Below are positions 35,028 to 46,754 of a stretch of DNA of 64,000 nucleotides, one piece after another. The position numbers and the translations under genes are program-made. The number at the start of each line of letters is the position of its first letter. Position 1 is the first letter of the stretch. The stretch lies in contig OY743169.1 of NCBI GenBank assembly GCA_963555705.1, positions 5,890,014-5,954,013 of the forward strand, read 5' to 3'. This stretch comes from Ligustrum vulgare (lineage: Eukaryota; Streptophyta; Magnoliopsida; Lamiales; Oleaceae). Below the pieces are notes generated by a model. The model searched no databases and was not told where the DNA came from. It worked only from the letters and a program-made list of their open reading frames with translations.

Positions 35028-37110
35028 AGTGCTTATGCGAAAAGTCGAGCTAATGACTTTAAAATAAGCGCTTAATGGGAGGCAACACATTCTCTATCCT
35101 TTACTTGCTTTATTTTTATTTTTTGCATATTATTTACCTTCTTGCATTTTATTTACATTTTTGCAAATAAGTTAGCTAGGTCAAATCTTTATCTTCCATA
35201 ATTATTTTCCTCAAGTTGGGTATTGTGAAATAGCTCTAATACATTCTCATTTAATTCTAGCATATACTCATATCAAACTTTCAAAGTCAAAATTTGCTTA
35301 AAACTTATTTTTAAATCACTTGGTTCATATTATCTTTTATCTTCAAGTGTGATTTAATATTGATGTGGATGGGTAAATTACATTGGATTTATGAGTTAGA
35401 ATTGAGATGATGAATGTAATTTAAATTTTTTGGTCATTCACCACTTAATATCTACTCTTTTCTTGTGTTTTCAGAGGATGCTCACAAGGTGTTCGATGAA
35501 ATGCCTCATTGGAGAAATTTGTGTTCAATTGATTGGAGGTTTCAACACAAGTTTGGGGGTGGATCGTTGGTGATTGCAATGAGAGCTCACATACCCAAAA
35601 CTACTTATGAGTGCCCTACCACTTCTTGGGATGTCTAGTAACTTCTTTCCTCTTACTTTGATTTTATTTTACACATTGAGGACAATGTACATTTCAAGTT
35701 TGGGGGTGATTTCCTATTGTGTATTGACATGTTAGATAGCCTTGCCGTGGCCAGGATTACTTAGATGTTTAAAATTGTTATTGATTCATAATTTATGACC
35801 AATATGCTACTTGTGTCTATTTTTACAAAATGCTTATCCATGCAAGATCATATTTATCTTGAGCACAATAGTCATGATTGATTGTTGGTGAAGTTTGGGA
35901 ATTGTTGAAGGGTGAAGAGGTTAATGGAGTAGAAAAACTAGGTTGTGAGCTTGTATTTTTAATTTTTATCAACCTATCAAATTTTTCCTAAAGCTCTAAA
36001 TCTCTTTATCCTAATGTAAGACAAGTTTGGGGGTGGTTGACCCGATAAAGGAGACGGTCTAGACGCGTGGTGATTCCATGCATGTTGGAAATAAATTTTG
36101 TGTGGAGTGTATTTCGCCAAGTATAAGCTAAGTAATGACCGTATGCTAAATTTCTAAGCCCATTTTAATTTTTGCATTGCATTGCCCTATCTCGAAGCCT
36201 TTTTGACTCGAGTAATTAAGCCCGTAGGAGTATCTTGAAACTTGGTGCCTTAAGTTTGAAACTTGGGAGTCATCGGCCTAAAGCTCGCTACATGGGTCAA
36301 TTAGAAAGCTTAATGAGTAGGGTACTCACACACACACAATTGAAAAAAAAAAAAAAAAAGCACATTATCATTGCATTCGCTTCATAAGTCTACCCCACTT
36401 CGTAGCCTTTTTGACTCGAGTTAATAAGTCCGTAGGGGTATTTTGAAACCTGGTACACTTTGATCTTAAAACAATCGGGGAGTTGCCGACCTAAAGCTCG
36501 CTACATGGGTCAATTAGAAAGCTTAAGGGAGTGGGGGAAGACACGAGCATTCATCACGTTAATTTTTAGAAATCATGCATTTGTACTTGCATAAGGGCTC
36601 TTAGATGAATAGTGGGTTTGAATTGCTTGGTATAAACTTGAATGTCGAAACACTCATTAGTGGAGAGTCACTGCATTTCTAGGTTGTCGAGATTGTCGGT
36701 AAAACACACCCAAACTAGAGTGGAAAAAGAAAAGAGTGATTTAAGAGTATCCTCTAGAATTGCATCCCGGGAGAGGAAAGAAAAATATTTATAGGGGGAT
36801 GAATGTCACGAGTGGGAAAGAAAAATAATTGACCACTAACGGTGGGTAGTTTTGACTTGAAACCTCTTTACTCATCAATATTCTCGAAACTTAATTGACA
36901 ATTGAAAGTGACTATGCACACATACACACCGATCGAACATCGGATAAGCTAAACTTCTTTTTGGTAGCATTGTTTGGAATCATACTTTTCAATTGATCAT
37001 ACAATTTTACACTCATGAGTAATTTGCAAGTTATCCAACTTTGTTGATCTATATTTCACGTTACTTGATTGCACTAGTAGGTAATTTTGCTCGAGACGAG
37101 CAAAAGCTCA
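35028..37110 (+). other. Non-coding interior of the LARD-type element
   Basis: No coding frame was found. The phrase AAGTTTGGGGGTG occurs near 35550, 35695 and 36027, and again as the true polypurine tract at 37111. Segments 36185-36325 and 36395-36540 are a diverged tandem pair sharing TTTTTGACTCGAG and CTCGCTACATGGGTCAATTA. An A-run lies at 36344-36359. Confidence 0.75.
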
Positions 37111-37122
37111 AGTTTGGGGGTG
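37111..37122 (+). other. Polypurine tract of the LARD-type element
   Basis: AGTTTGGGGGTG directly precedes the TGATAAG start of the 3' LTR. Confidence 0.8.
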
Positions 37123-39563
37123 TGATAAGTGTGCGTTTTACACACTTATTTAGTTCCTAAATTAGCACTTTAATTGACAAATTGAGCAAATATCTACTTA
37201 TAAATTGTGTTTATCTTGTAAAATTAGGTACAAACTCAATTGGAAAGCAAATGGACAAGATTGGAGTGCAATTGAGCTTAAAGATGAGCAAATTTGACGT
37301 TCAAGGACCAAAGTGAAAGAAATCGAAAGTTTGAGGACTAAATTGCAACATCCCAAAAAGTTGAGAACCAAGGTTTACTACTCAAATTCAAGGAGAAAAT
37401 CACAATAGAAAGCGAAATGATTGCTTAATTGATGAATTTGGGTGAAGATGGATCAATCGCACACAAAGAGTAAAGTTGGGGACCAAAGTGCACAAGTGTC
37501 AAAGGTTGAGGACTTGGGATGAAAAATCAAAGTTGAGGGACTTGGCAGCAGTTTAAAATCCGATTTCATATTTTTCCAAAGAAGTATTGAGCTGGGCACG
37601 TAGATGAAGAGAAAAATAGAGTTTGGGGACCATTTTGCTCAACTTCCAAAACTCAAGGACCAAATGTGCAATTTTAGAGAGACAAGGACAGGAGAGCATG
37701 GCTGGAACGTGCTTACTGCTGGCAGCATGGGCAGATGATGGGAGTATGGAAAAAGCAGGCTGACAGGAGGATACATTGGAGATATATACATACAAGCGAG
37801 GGAGAAAAAGGAAGAAGAGGCATTGAGGGGGAAGGCAGCTGGTGCTGCCATTGACGCCAAGGGAGAGCAGACGGCACTGCAGCAGAGTGACACTACTGCT
37901 ACTGCCGGCTGTTGCTGCTGGAGAAGACACAACTGGGGGCAGCCTGGGAAGGTGGATATTTACTGCTGGTGACAGCAGCAGCGAGGAAGGAGAACACCAG
38001 TTGAACTTAGGAAGGAGGCTGCTGCTTGCTACACATTACTGCCGGTGCTACTGCTGCAGCCTGGAGAAGGAGCAGCTGCTGAAAGGAGATAGCCAGGGGG
38101 AGGACCAGAGGAGCAGCTGGTGACGCTGCTGCTACTGCTGACTGCTGCCTGTGAACACTGCAGGCTAGTGCTGTAGATCAAAAACCTGCTGCTGGGAGTG
38201 TTGGTACTAAACTATTGCTGGGAACTAACTGGAACATTACTACTGCTGATAATAAGACGCTGCTGAGGATAAAAATCTGGATTCTTGGTGATTGTTGCTG
38301 CTAATTCTGGACTGTTGCTGCCGGCTGGAGAAGAAGAAGTGGACTGCTGACCGGAAACAGCTAACACTGCTGGTACTACTGCTGCTGAAACTTAAGGGAA
38401 GCTGGTGACAGCAGCAATTACACTTGTACTGCCAGGGTTGCTAAATCTGTTCTGCTGCTGGAAGTGCCACTGCTAGAGAAGTGCTGGTTCTGCTGCTGAA
38501 ACGTAAACTGCTGCAGGCTTGGGGAAATCTGTTGGAGGCAGTAGGAAGTAAAGAAGCAGTGGAAGCTACTGCAGAGAAAAGAAAGTGAGGCAGCAAGAAG
38601 AGGTAGATGCTTAGCCAAGAATCTGGAGCTGAAGAAGAAGCTGGGATTCAGATCAATCGACCCACAGGCTGCTGGACTTGCAATTGATGAACTGGAATGC
38701 AAAGTGATGTGCTGCCGGTGGATAGAAGCTGGTGAATGGTGCATGGGACTGATTTGCACAGAAATGAAAGTTCAGGGACTGAAATGCAATTACTTGATAG
38801 TTGGAGGACCATGATGCAAATTCCACCATTTCCAATTTCCGGGTTTTTATTTTTAATGCTTCTTGTTATTTTTATTCTCAAACTCATGTTTAGCTAAATT
38901 TTGCATGTTGGGATTTATGGAATGAATTTAACCTAGCTTGGATTAATTTTAATATTTGCTATTTGATTAAATGCTTATTTCATGTGTGTTTGTTATTGAG
39001 ATTATTACATGTGTTTGCTTGATCACCAAATATGTGTTTTTGTGAAGTGTATGATAATCGAGAGATATTATGCATTTTAGACCAAATAACAAATGCTCTA
39101 GGTTCTTGTTAAGGATAGAGATATACCTTAAACCCTAGATGATCCATTGAGCTATATTCACAAAGAGTTAATGCAATTGATTGGGCCTTAATCGACATAG
39201 AGATATAGTAGGTTAGACCAATTGATTAGGGTTGATTTCACTCGAGAGAGGTAATTGGCTAAGCTTGGAAAATCGGGTCTAACATTGTAAATGAGTAATT
39301 TGTTAATGTGCATGTTGAGAAATTAATTAGGCGACGGTTAAATGAAACCATGAATCCCAACCACGTTTTATCTTTCATTTTCCATATTTTAATTCGGTTT
39401 AGAATTAGTTTCTTTAATTTAGAATTTACAAAAATCCATCTTTTAATTGTGTGTTTGTTTTATTGTTAGAATTAAATTAATTAAAGTTGTATAATCTAGA
39501 ATTAGTCCACTTTATTACTTGTACGCGACCCGTGCGCTTGCGGTACACTATTTTGAGCGAACA
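37123..39563 (+). repeat. 3' LTR of the LARD-type element
   Basis: 2441 bp, nearly identical to the 5' LTR. It lacks about 35 bp near the end, where TCTAGA joins ATTAGTCCACTTT. Another difference is GACCCGTGCG in place of GACACGTGCG. Confidence 0.92.
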
Positions 39564-39964
39564 GGAACCAAGACCACCCTTTTCCTGAAGGATCTTTCAG
39601 GTAAATAACTTTTCTAATTATTCAAATTTATATTTGATTTACCTCAATGTGTTGACGTTGGAGTGGATACAAGTTACAACTGGAATATTTGTGGCGTTTT
39701 AAATAGAAATACGTAAGCATCACAAAATTGAGTTGTTAACAAATATACGCTAAAAGTGAAAATTTCAACACAAATGACCATTGGCAGGTAAAACTGATAT
39801 CAGAAATTTAAATATGATTTGACATGTTGCGGATGTATGACAAAGAAGAGCGCCAATCATTATTACACTATTGATATTAATTTTGTCATTGGGCTTAATA
39901 CAATATTTTAGAATCTAAAAATTGTTTTTAGTTTTTCTCCACATTATATCATTAATTTCTTTAG

Positions 39965-40267
39965 TAAAACTTGCAAAGATGGATTGATTTCACTTGGCGG
40001 TGTCCTTCTTTCCATAACAGGTACGTAAAATCTGTCATGGTATTTCTCTACTTAGAATTAGAATAAAATAAAACTGAACATTTTCTCTTTACCGCCCTGA
40101 AAATAATTTACTCAGTATACTTAGTTAAAACTTGCTTTTTCTTGTAATAGTTATATCAATGACATGAGAAGCCTCAAGTTTTTTCACTAATTAGCTCAAA
40201 TTCCTGTGATTACAGGAATTGAAGCCATGTTCACAGATCTTGCCCATTTCACTACCTGCTCAATAAA
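39965..40267 (+). pseudogene. Two exons of a HAK/KUP potassium transporter
   Basis: The first exon (39965-40020) encodes K-D-G-L-I-S-L-G-G-V-L-L-S-I-T-G, and the second (40216-40267) I-E-A-M-F-T-D-L-A-H-F. Both have plausible AG/GT borders and the splice phase is continuous. The family sequence I know is K-D-G-W-I-S-L-G-G-V-L-L-C-I-T-G followed by T-E-A-M-F-A-D-L-G-H-F. HAK/KUP proteins carry potassium across plant membranes. No other transporter exon was recognised in the window, so this is a fragment. It lies 4 kb left of a Helitron-like 3' end, which suggests but does not prove capture by that element. Confidence 0.75.
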
Positions 40268-41023
40268 GTTAGTACATCCTAGCATAGCCATATGAAACAT
40301 TGAGTCGAGAATGTGATTCACAAGAATCAAACAATTTAGTTTTATTTCAGATTAAGGTTTCTATCATGTATTTCTTTTCTTGCTAGATAGTGAAACATGC
40401 TTTTGGGAACCTATAATGGAAAAAAATTATTAATTTTGATACAATTTTTTCTTCAGAGAAATGACTTCAAAAGTCGTAGATATAATATTGTAGCCTCATG
40501 AACATAATTTAGGAGAATACCTTCTGTAGTGGCTTTACGACATCACCATAGAGCATATTCACAAGCATGTTAAAATTCTTGGTTGTCTTTTTTGGCTTGC
40601 CAGTCGTGTGCTTTTAAGTGCCATGTATCTTCATTCTTCAGTAAACCTATTGCACTTCTATGTAGTGGAGTTAAAGTGTGAGCAATCTCGTTATGGTCAT
40701 TTCACTATTTGGATAGGTAGTAGCTCTATCATTTGTCTAAATACTGATTTTGTGGCTGTGTAGCTGGAATCTAAGTGCTGAATGGTGTTGGTGAGGTCAT
40801 GCCTTTACTAGATTTCCTCCATTTTGTCTGTTTGGGGGTGAGTGTGAACTCTAGAGGGTAGGACAAGTAGCAAATACTGTACTGGTGCTTTTTTGAGCTG
40901 ATCAATGATAATTCTTTTAGTTTCAAAGTGGAGCATCATAGGAGGTCTTGACCCTTGGTGCATTTTCTAGATTTCCTCTATATTTTTTTTCCTCAGTCTT
41001 CAATTCTTTTTCGTTGCTTGTCT
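40268..41023 (+). other. Intron-like or decayed sequence after the transporter exons
   Basis: T-rich DNA, no domain recognised. It may be the rest of the transporter locus in degenerate form, interrupted by the solo LTR at 41024. Confidence 0.4.
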
Positions 41024-43734
41024 TGTAATACCACTTTTCGTTTTGCGTGCTTTCTTGAATGCCAACTAAAATTTTTTATGATGAATAATTTATTTGACAA
41101 TTATTATTGATAATAAGTTGAATTATTTTGCAGTGGAAGGACTTGGACGCCGTCTCGATCAATGTACCAATTAAAATGTTTATAAATTGTTTACGTACAA
41201 TTCTATATCTAATTGGTTATTTTAATTGTTGCTTGCCATTTTTATTGTAATTGAGTAGTAAGTTGCCTAAATTGCATTAAATTGAAGTTGGGAAAAGTTT
41301 GGTGACACTTTGGAATTTTATTTGAAAGTTGTGAACCTAGATTACCAATTTATGAGAGTTGAGGGACTGAATTGCAATTTACCAAAAGTTAAACACCTAA
41401 ACCTAACCTAAAAACCTCACTCTCATATCCCTCACTCCGCTCTCTCTATCTCGGTCTCTCTCCCTCAACCTCGCTCTCGTCCGCCTCGCTCTCTCTCAAC
41501 CGCCGCTCTCTCCCCCTTCCTTCGACCGCCGCTCCCACCGGCAGTGAGTCCCTCCCCCTCTTCCCCTTCAACTTCGCGTTATACACACACACACCCACAC
41601 ACGAACCGCGCACCACACACACGGTTCCACCCTTTTTCACGCACACACACGGGTTTATATGGATTGATGTGTATATGTTGTATGTATATGTATATGTATA
41701 TTTATATGAACATTTCAGAAATTCAGATTAGGGGTTGAATTTTCAGATTTCAATTCTTATTGATTTTCGAATTTAAGCATAAATTAAGGAGTTGGGATGT
41801 TAGGTGTGTGAATATTGATGTATGGGAAGGTGTATATTATTATGTATGTATAGGTATATGTATATGTATATATAAAAAAAAAAAATTGGATTTTTATGTG
41901 GGCACATGTGTAAATTCAGATTTTTTTGATTTTTGCTTAGATTTTAAATCATAGATTGTCAAATTGATAATTTTGTTTGGAACCTTGATGAATTATTTAA
42001 ATTTTAATTGTAAATGTATAATGTTAAAGTTGTGAAATTGGAGTTTAGTTAACTGTTTTTGGTAAAGGATTATGAAATTTGTATTTTGTAGGTTTAAGAA
42101 TTTATTTGGAACTTTAAGATGGAATTTCAGATTTTGGAAACTATTAAAATGGGTGGTTTTGATTAATTTTAGTTAAATTGAGACCTTGATTATAATCTTA
42201 CGTTCTTATGCATGTTAGGGATTTAGAATGTAATGCTTTGAGAGTTGAAGCATGAAACTCTTTCTTATTTTATGTGCTTTAATCTGAACGTGAGGTCACA
42301 TTGTGAATTAAAAGTTATACTTATTAATGAATGTGAACAATTAGGATATTTGGTACATTGACGTTACGGGTATCCGAGACTCTTCCACTTGCAAGTTCAG
42401 AACGGTAAATACTAAGGATTTCAAGTAAGTAAACTTCCCCCTATTTTCATAGAAGTTGAATGTAAATGTGAAAGTTATGTGTAAATGACCGTCGTGCAAC
42501 TTACTTGCTTTGATGAATTGCATTTACATTATGAAAGCATATGTTATTGAGAAGAATGTTTAAGCATGCACATTATCATGTCATTGCATCATCAAGCATG
42601 CATTGACATCGAAATTTGGAAGTCAAATGTTTTAAATGAAAGAAATGTGTCAAAGTGCAAGTTTGTTCAAAAGTTATGTATCCCAAGTTTTTAAAGAATG
42701 AATGGGTGTGCTTCTAGTTCATGAAAGATGCGAGTGGGAAATGGGGCGCGGGGGACCGGCGTACCCGAATGTAATGAACCGCTTTGCGGTGGGAAAGTGA
42801 ATGTTACACCGCTTTGCGGTGGGAAAGTGAATGTTACACCGCTTCGCGGTGGGAAAGTGAATGTTAAACCGCTTTGCGGTGGAAATGCACATGTTAATCT
42901 GGTTCCAAATAAGTAATTGCCCACTGTATTCTGATTGACTAGAAGTTACATCAAGTGAGCTCACGATGGAAATGAAGTGAAAGTTTTGAAATGTTAAGTG
43001 AAAGTTTGAAAAGTTTGAAAGTTCTGGAAAGTAAAGTAAATGGGGATACATACATGGAATTTTCGAAAAGTATTCATGTCATAAGCATGCATTCATGCAT
43101 AAAGTTTACTTACTGAGCTTTAGCTCACCCCAATCCCTCCCCAACATTTCAGGTGATGAAAGTTAGGTGATCCGAGGAGAGCACTTGATGACAGACTCAG
43201 GCTACACCGCTTCAAGTTTTTAAAGAAAATAAAGTTAAATTTTGAAGTTAATTAAGTTTATAAATTAATTATTTCTTAATTCATTCATTTTATGTTGATA
43301 ATTGTTTGGTTGAGATTAGTTTTAAATTAGTTATGGAATTTCTAATATTAGTTATATTATCACTTATTGCATTTAATTGAAGCTTATTGATACAAAATGT
43401 TGTGTTGAGGAGTTTGGGGATTGAATTTGAAATAATGTGGTGATGTTGGAGTTTGAAGTAGAATTGAGTTTGTATGTTGAATATTGGATTTCTATTTGAG
43501 TTGAGTTTATGTTGTAAAATGGTTTTGATGTCCCTCTACAGGTTGGTTAAGTCCAATTTATAGAGAAGACTCTGTCGAAATTTCTATAAGATTTTAAAAT
43601 AGAAAATGAAAATGTTGAAATTTTTAAATGATTTGTTTTCCGCATTTTAATGTTTAAACGTTTTAAATTTCGCATTTAATGTGAATGGAAGTTAAGACGT
43701 CTAGGTTTAAGGTTTTGAAACTTGGGGTGTTACA
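41024..43734 (+). mobile_element. Solo LTR, 2.7 kb, duplication TGTCT
   Basis: It begins TGTAATACCAC and ends GGGGTGTTACA, with TGTCT on both sides (41019-41023, 43735-43739). Contents: CT-rich segment (41420-41560), CA-rich run (41582-41650), TA/TG-rich runs, a 30-bp tandem array, a TTACTGAGCTTTAGCTCACC phrase near 43110 and an AT-rich end. No primer site or pol is present. Size and layout resemble the solo LTR at 5120-9272. Confidence 0.85.
42777..42896 (+). repeat. Four tandem 30-bp units with a CCGC/GCGG hairpin
   Basis: The unit is ACCGCTTTGCGGTGGGAAAG plus TGAATGTTAC. Each copy contains the short dyad CCGC-TTT-GCGG. The third copy has CTTCG in the loop and the fourth has decayed. Because the unit is a multiple of three, both strands have open frames of ten-residue repeats (VNVTPLCGGK on the plus strand). 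That alone does not make them genes. Confidence 0.9.
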
Positions 43735-44320
43735 TGTCTTGTGTCTTATCTTTACTATTATCATACATTATCATTCACATTCACATAAGAGTTAGATATC
43801 GTACTTCTGTTACTCTTATTTATGAAGACCAAGTTGAGTTCCTTGAACATTCTGTCATTTTATGATTGTAATTTACCTATCATTCGTGTTTTTATGTTGT
43901 TTGTCTTGCGTTTCTATATCCTAAAGAATTCATATTTATTTTCGTGTATAAAATTTTTCATTTCGTTTCCTTTAAATATTAACAATATGAGGTAATTAAT
44001 TGATTAGGCTATGACTTGTGCAGACGTAATCAGGATTGAAGGCACATATATTAGCTTCAGAGGTCAAATTTTTATGCTTTTGCTGTTGTTGGTTAATCTT
44101 GCACCGGTTCTCTTATGCTTGGCCACAATTGTAGAATTTTTGCTTAGTTATCAAAATTATTAATTATTGCTTCAGGTTAAAATAGAGAATATAAGATTGG
44201 TAATAGAATTATTTTACCAACATTGTTTATTATAGGACCTAGAGATGACATGAAAAAATTGTTATGTCCACAAGCAGCTTATTAACTTTCAATTCCATGG
44301 GAATCAACACAAATATGAAA

Positions 44321-44352
44321 CGTCACGTGCAATGCACATGTTCATCTACTAG
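44321..44352 (+). mobile_element. Helitron-like 3' terminus
   Basis: The hairpin CACGTGCAATGCACATG is followed by TTCATCTACTAG and a T, the form expected for a plant Helitron end. The 5' end was not found to the left. If real, the element would include the potassium transporter exons and the two LTR insertions. The DNA at 43740-44320 is AT-rich and unassigned. Confidence 0.5.
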
Positions 44353-44977
44353 TAAATAATATAAGAATTCGGGAATGGACATAATTAAATTATACCATAA
44401 AAAACATCTTATAAATAATTGTTAGATAAAGCAAATTTAAGTTTTGGGCCAAAACATTCAAAATCCACGTACATTAAAATTCACTAATAAAATATTCTTT
44501 TAAGCAAAAATGACAAATTTTGTAAAATAAAACTGAAAGGAAAGATTTAAAACTTCCAAAAAGACTTAAAACATGAGACCTTCCATATGACAATTAATTG
44601 CATTATCACTACACCACAAGTGAACTTTGTTAACATTTTAAAAACATAGATAGAACACTATATTGGGCCCCTAGAAGTAATCCCGACTCTGCAAGTGATG
44701 TGAAGAGATTCGATTGAGGCTCTATTCAACAACTACCTGTCATTTATAATTGTCCTACACAAAAATAATATTTCACTAATTACTACAAGGTTACGTATCT
44801 TTGTAATATACTATGCATAATGTTAATTATTTTAAAAAATACTGCTTTCTAATGATACACCCCTTTCCATCTTTTGTAACCGGAAAAAATTCGATAATGC
44901 AAACATTACTCTCTTCATTCAATACCTGCCATAACAAAAACTAATTTAAAAGTTGCAATGACACACACACACATATA
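44353..44977. other. AT-rich spacer, nothing recognised
   Basis: No gene or repeat structure was seen except a short (AC)n run at 44960-44972 next to the Helitron start. Confidence 0.5.
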
Positions 44978-45628
44978 TCCCTACAATATTAAAAGAGGAA
45001 AGTTGATATTCACTGTTCAGACAACTGTTCTTAGGAACAGTGTATTTTGGCAAATTTTTTTATTTTTTCCTTGTTGCTCTTCAAAGCTAAGGGCATCTCC
45101 AACGTGACTGCAAAATGGAGGAAAACTTCAAAATAATGTCAATTTCTTGCTCCAACCGGGACTTCAACTTGGACGGTAAAATGGAGTTTGCTACAGTGGC
45201 ACGCCATAAACTGTAAAAAAATTGGGGCAACTATGCTGTTGCCCCAATTTTGTCCCAAACTTTATTTTTGTTCAATTTTACCCCAAATATTGATTTGAAT
45301 TCAGTTTTGACCCTCTTTTTTTTCCCCTTATTTTGAACACATAGTTATTTGATAAATATAATTCAATTTTGGTCCCAAAAAAAATTATTTAGAAATTGCA
45401 TTTTAATTTATTTTGTTGTAGTAAAAACAATGGTTATTTCATCTATATTGAAATTTAATTTATTTTTTGTTTCTTATTTGTCCATTATTTTTACCACATA
45501 ATTAACTTATTATAAATCAAAACATTAAAATTAAATGACAACAAAATAGATTACTCAACAATATTTAGGAACTTGGAACCATAATTAGTACGGTGACATA
45601 GACATTGAAAATTAAAATACGATGGAAG

Positions 45629-46635
45629 CTACTTAAAAGATAACAATCTAATAATCGGGTAGATCGGATCCAGATCCTCCAAGATCGTCAAAAAAAGACC
45701 ATATGGAGTTGCTGAACTTTCTTCACTTCTTTTCAGCATGATTCTTTTTTGTTCATTTCGAAAAAACTCCCTTAGCTCTGGATCTGCAATGGAGTTTAAG
45801 TCTTTGGCTAGAATGGTATTATCAAAACAATATTCAGCCGATTGCATTCGAGCCCTTTGAATTTCGTAGTTTTTCAGTCTGTCCTCATTCCCCTTGCGGA
45901 TGACTTTCGCGAGCTCCCTTACTCCTCCATGATACTTGCAATGATTTTTGAGGAATCTTCTTCTTTTTTCCTTTTCCCCTTAGCTTTTTTTATCCCAATG
46001 GGTCGTTGGCTTGGACTGTCACTGGCATTGTCTTCATTAATATCTAGAGAAAATGAAGACAATCCTTGATATCCTGATGTTGGGGAATCCACGTGTGCCG
46101 ATCCAGAGTATGTTTTCTGGCTATGAAAGTCAGGTAACTCCACTTGAACATCTTTTCCAAATTTTTCACTATCCTTAAGGATAGGCCACACGTGATCGAA
46201 TTTAAATCCTTTCTTGAAATTTTCGTCTTGGTATAATAATATTCTAGCTCGATCTATCTGCAAATTGATGTGATAAATTTATTACATTAAAGTTAATTGT
46301 AACATACAAATTGAACTTTTTGTAATAAATGCACTTACAATGTCTTGTTCGGATGCTCCGCTTGGGTTTAAATTTTCCACTTGACGTATGCACCCACGTA
46401 GTTTACTAATGGATGCATTGATCAATGTGAAACGGGATTGCAGTGATCTTAAAGGTCGGGACTGAGTAATATGTGTTGGTAATGAACTATTATACTCCAA
46501 CTCGACGCGACTCCAGAAACGATCTTTTGACTGATTAATACCAACAATCGGGTTTTGAGAAATATCCAAATATACACGACACAAATGAATGTCTTCTTCA
46601 ACATTGTATGAGGCACTCCGCTTGCTGAGACTCAT
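45629..46635 (-). pseudogene. Harbinger ORF1, Myb/SANT-like DNA-binding protein, frameshifted
   Basis: Exon 1 (46339-46635) begins MSLSKRSASYNVEEDIHLCR and has a Trp/Leu pattern like the trihelix/Myb domain that binds transposon ends together with ORF2. A GTAAGT donor at 46338 and a TTTGCAG acceptor at 46258 join it in phase to exon 2 (from 46257). Exon 2 stops at TAA (45919-45921). The next frame continues the expected C-terminal region (E-L-A-K-V-I-R-K-G-N-E-D) to 45629, with Y-G-L-F near the end. So a one-base frame change near 45925 breaks the gene. In this family ORF1 and the DDE protein are both needed for movement. Confidence 0.75.
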
Positions 46636-46754
46636 TTTTTTTTTTTTTTTTTGTAATTGCTAAACGGTGATATTGTTATGGAAATATGAATTGGAGACTT
46701 GTTTATTTATAATGCAATTGATGTCTTGGATTGATTTGATAACATGATCTCATC

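Larger units (their letters stand above)
31580..39563 (+). mobile_element. Complete non-autonomous LTR retrotransposon (LARD-type), duplication GGAAC
   Basis: A 5' LTR (31580-34056) and a 3' LTR (37123-39563) start TGATAAGTGTGCG and end TTTTGAGCGAACA. GGAAC is duplicated at 31575-31579 and 39564-39568. The primer site (34063-34080) is TGGCGCCGTTGCCGGGGA, the tRNA-Asp type I know from Athila/Tat-lineage Ty3 elements. The 3-kb interior holds one 255-codon ORF and no protease, RT, RNase H or integrase, so the element depends on a helper. The LTRs differ by only a few bases plus a ~35-bp deletion in the 3' LTR, so insertion is recent. A solo LTR of the same family is at 50342-52396. Confidence 0.9.

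Noticed and set aside
42691..43051. ORFs with ten-residue peptide repeats on both strands
   Set aside because: They are produced by the 30-bp tandem array; both strands are open only because the unit length is a multiple of three.
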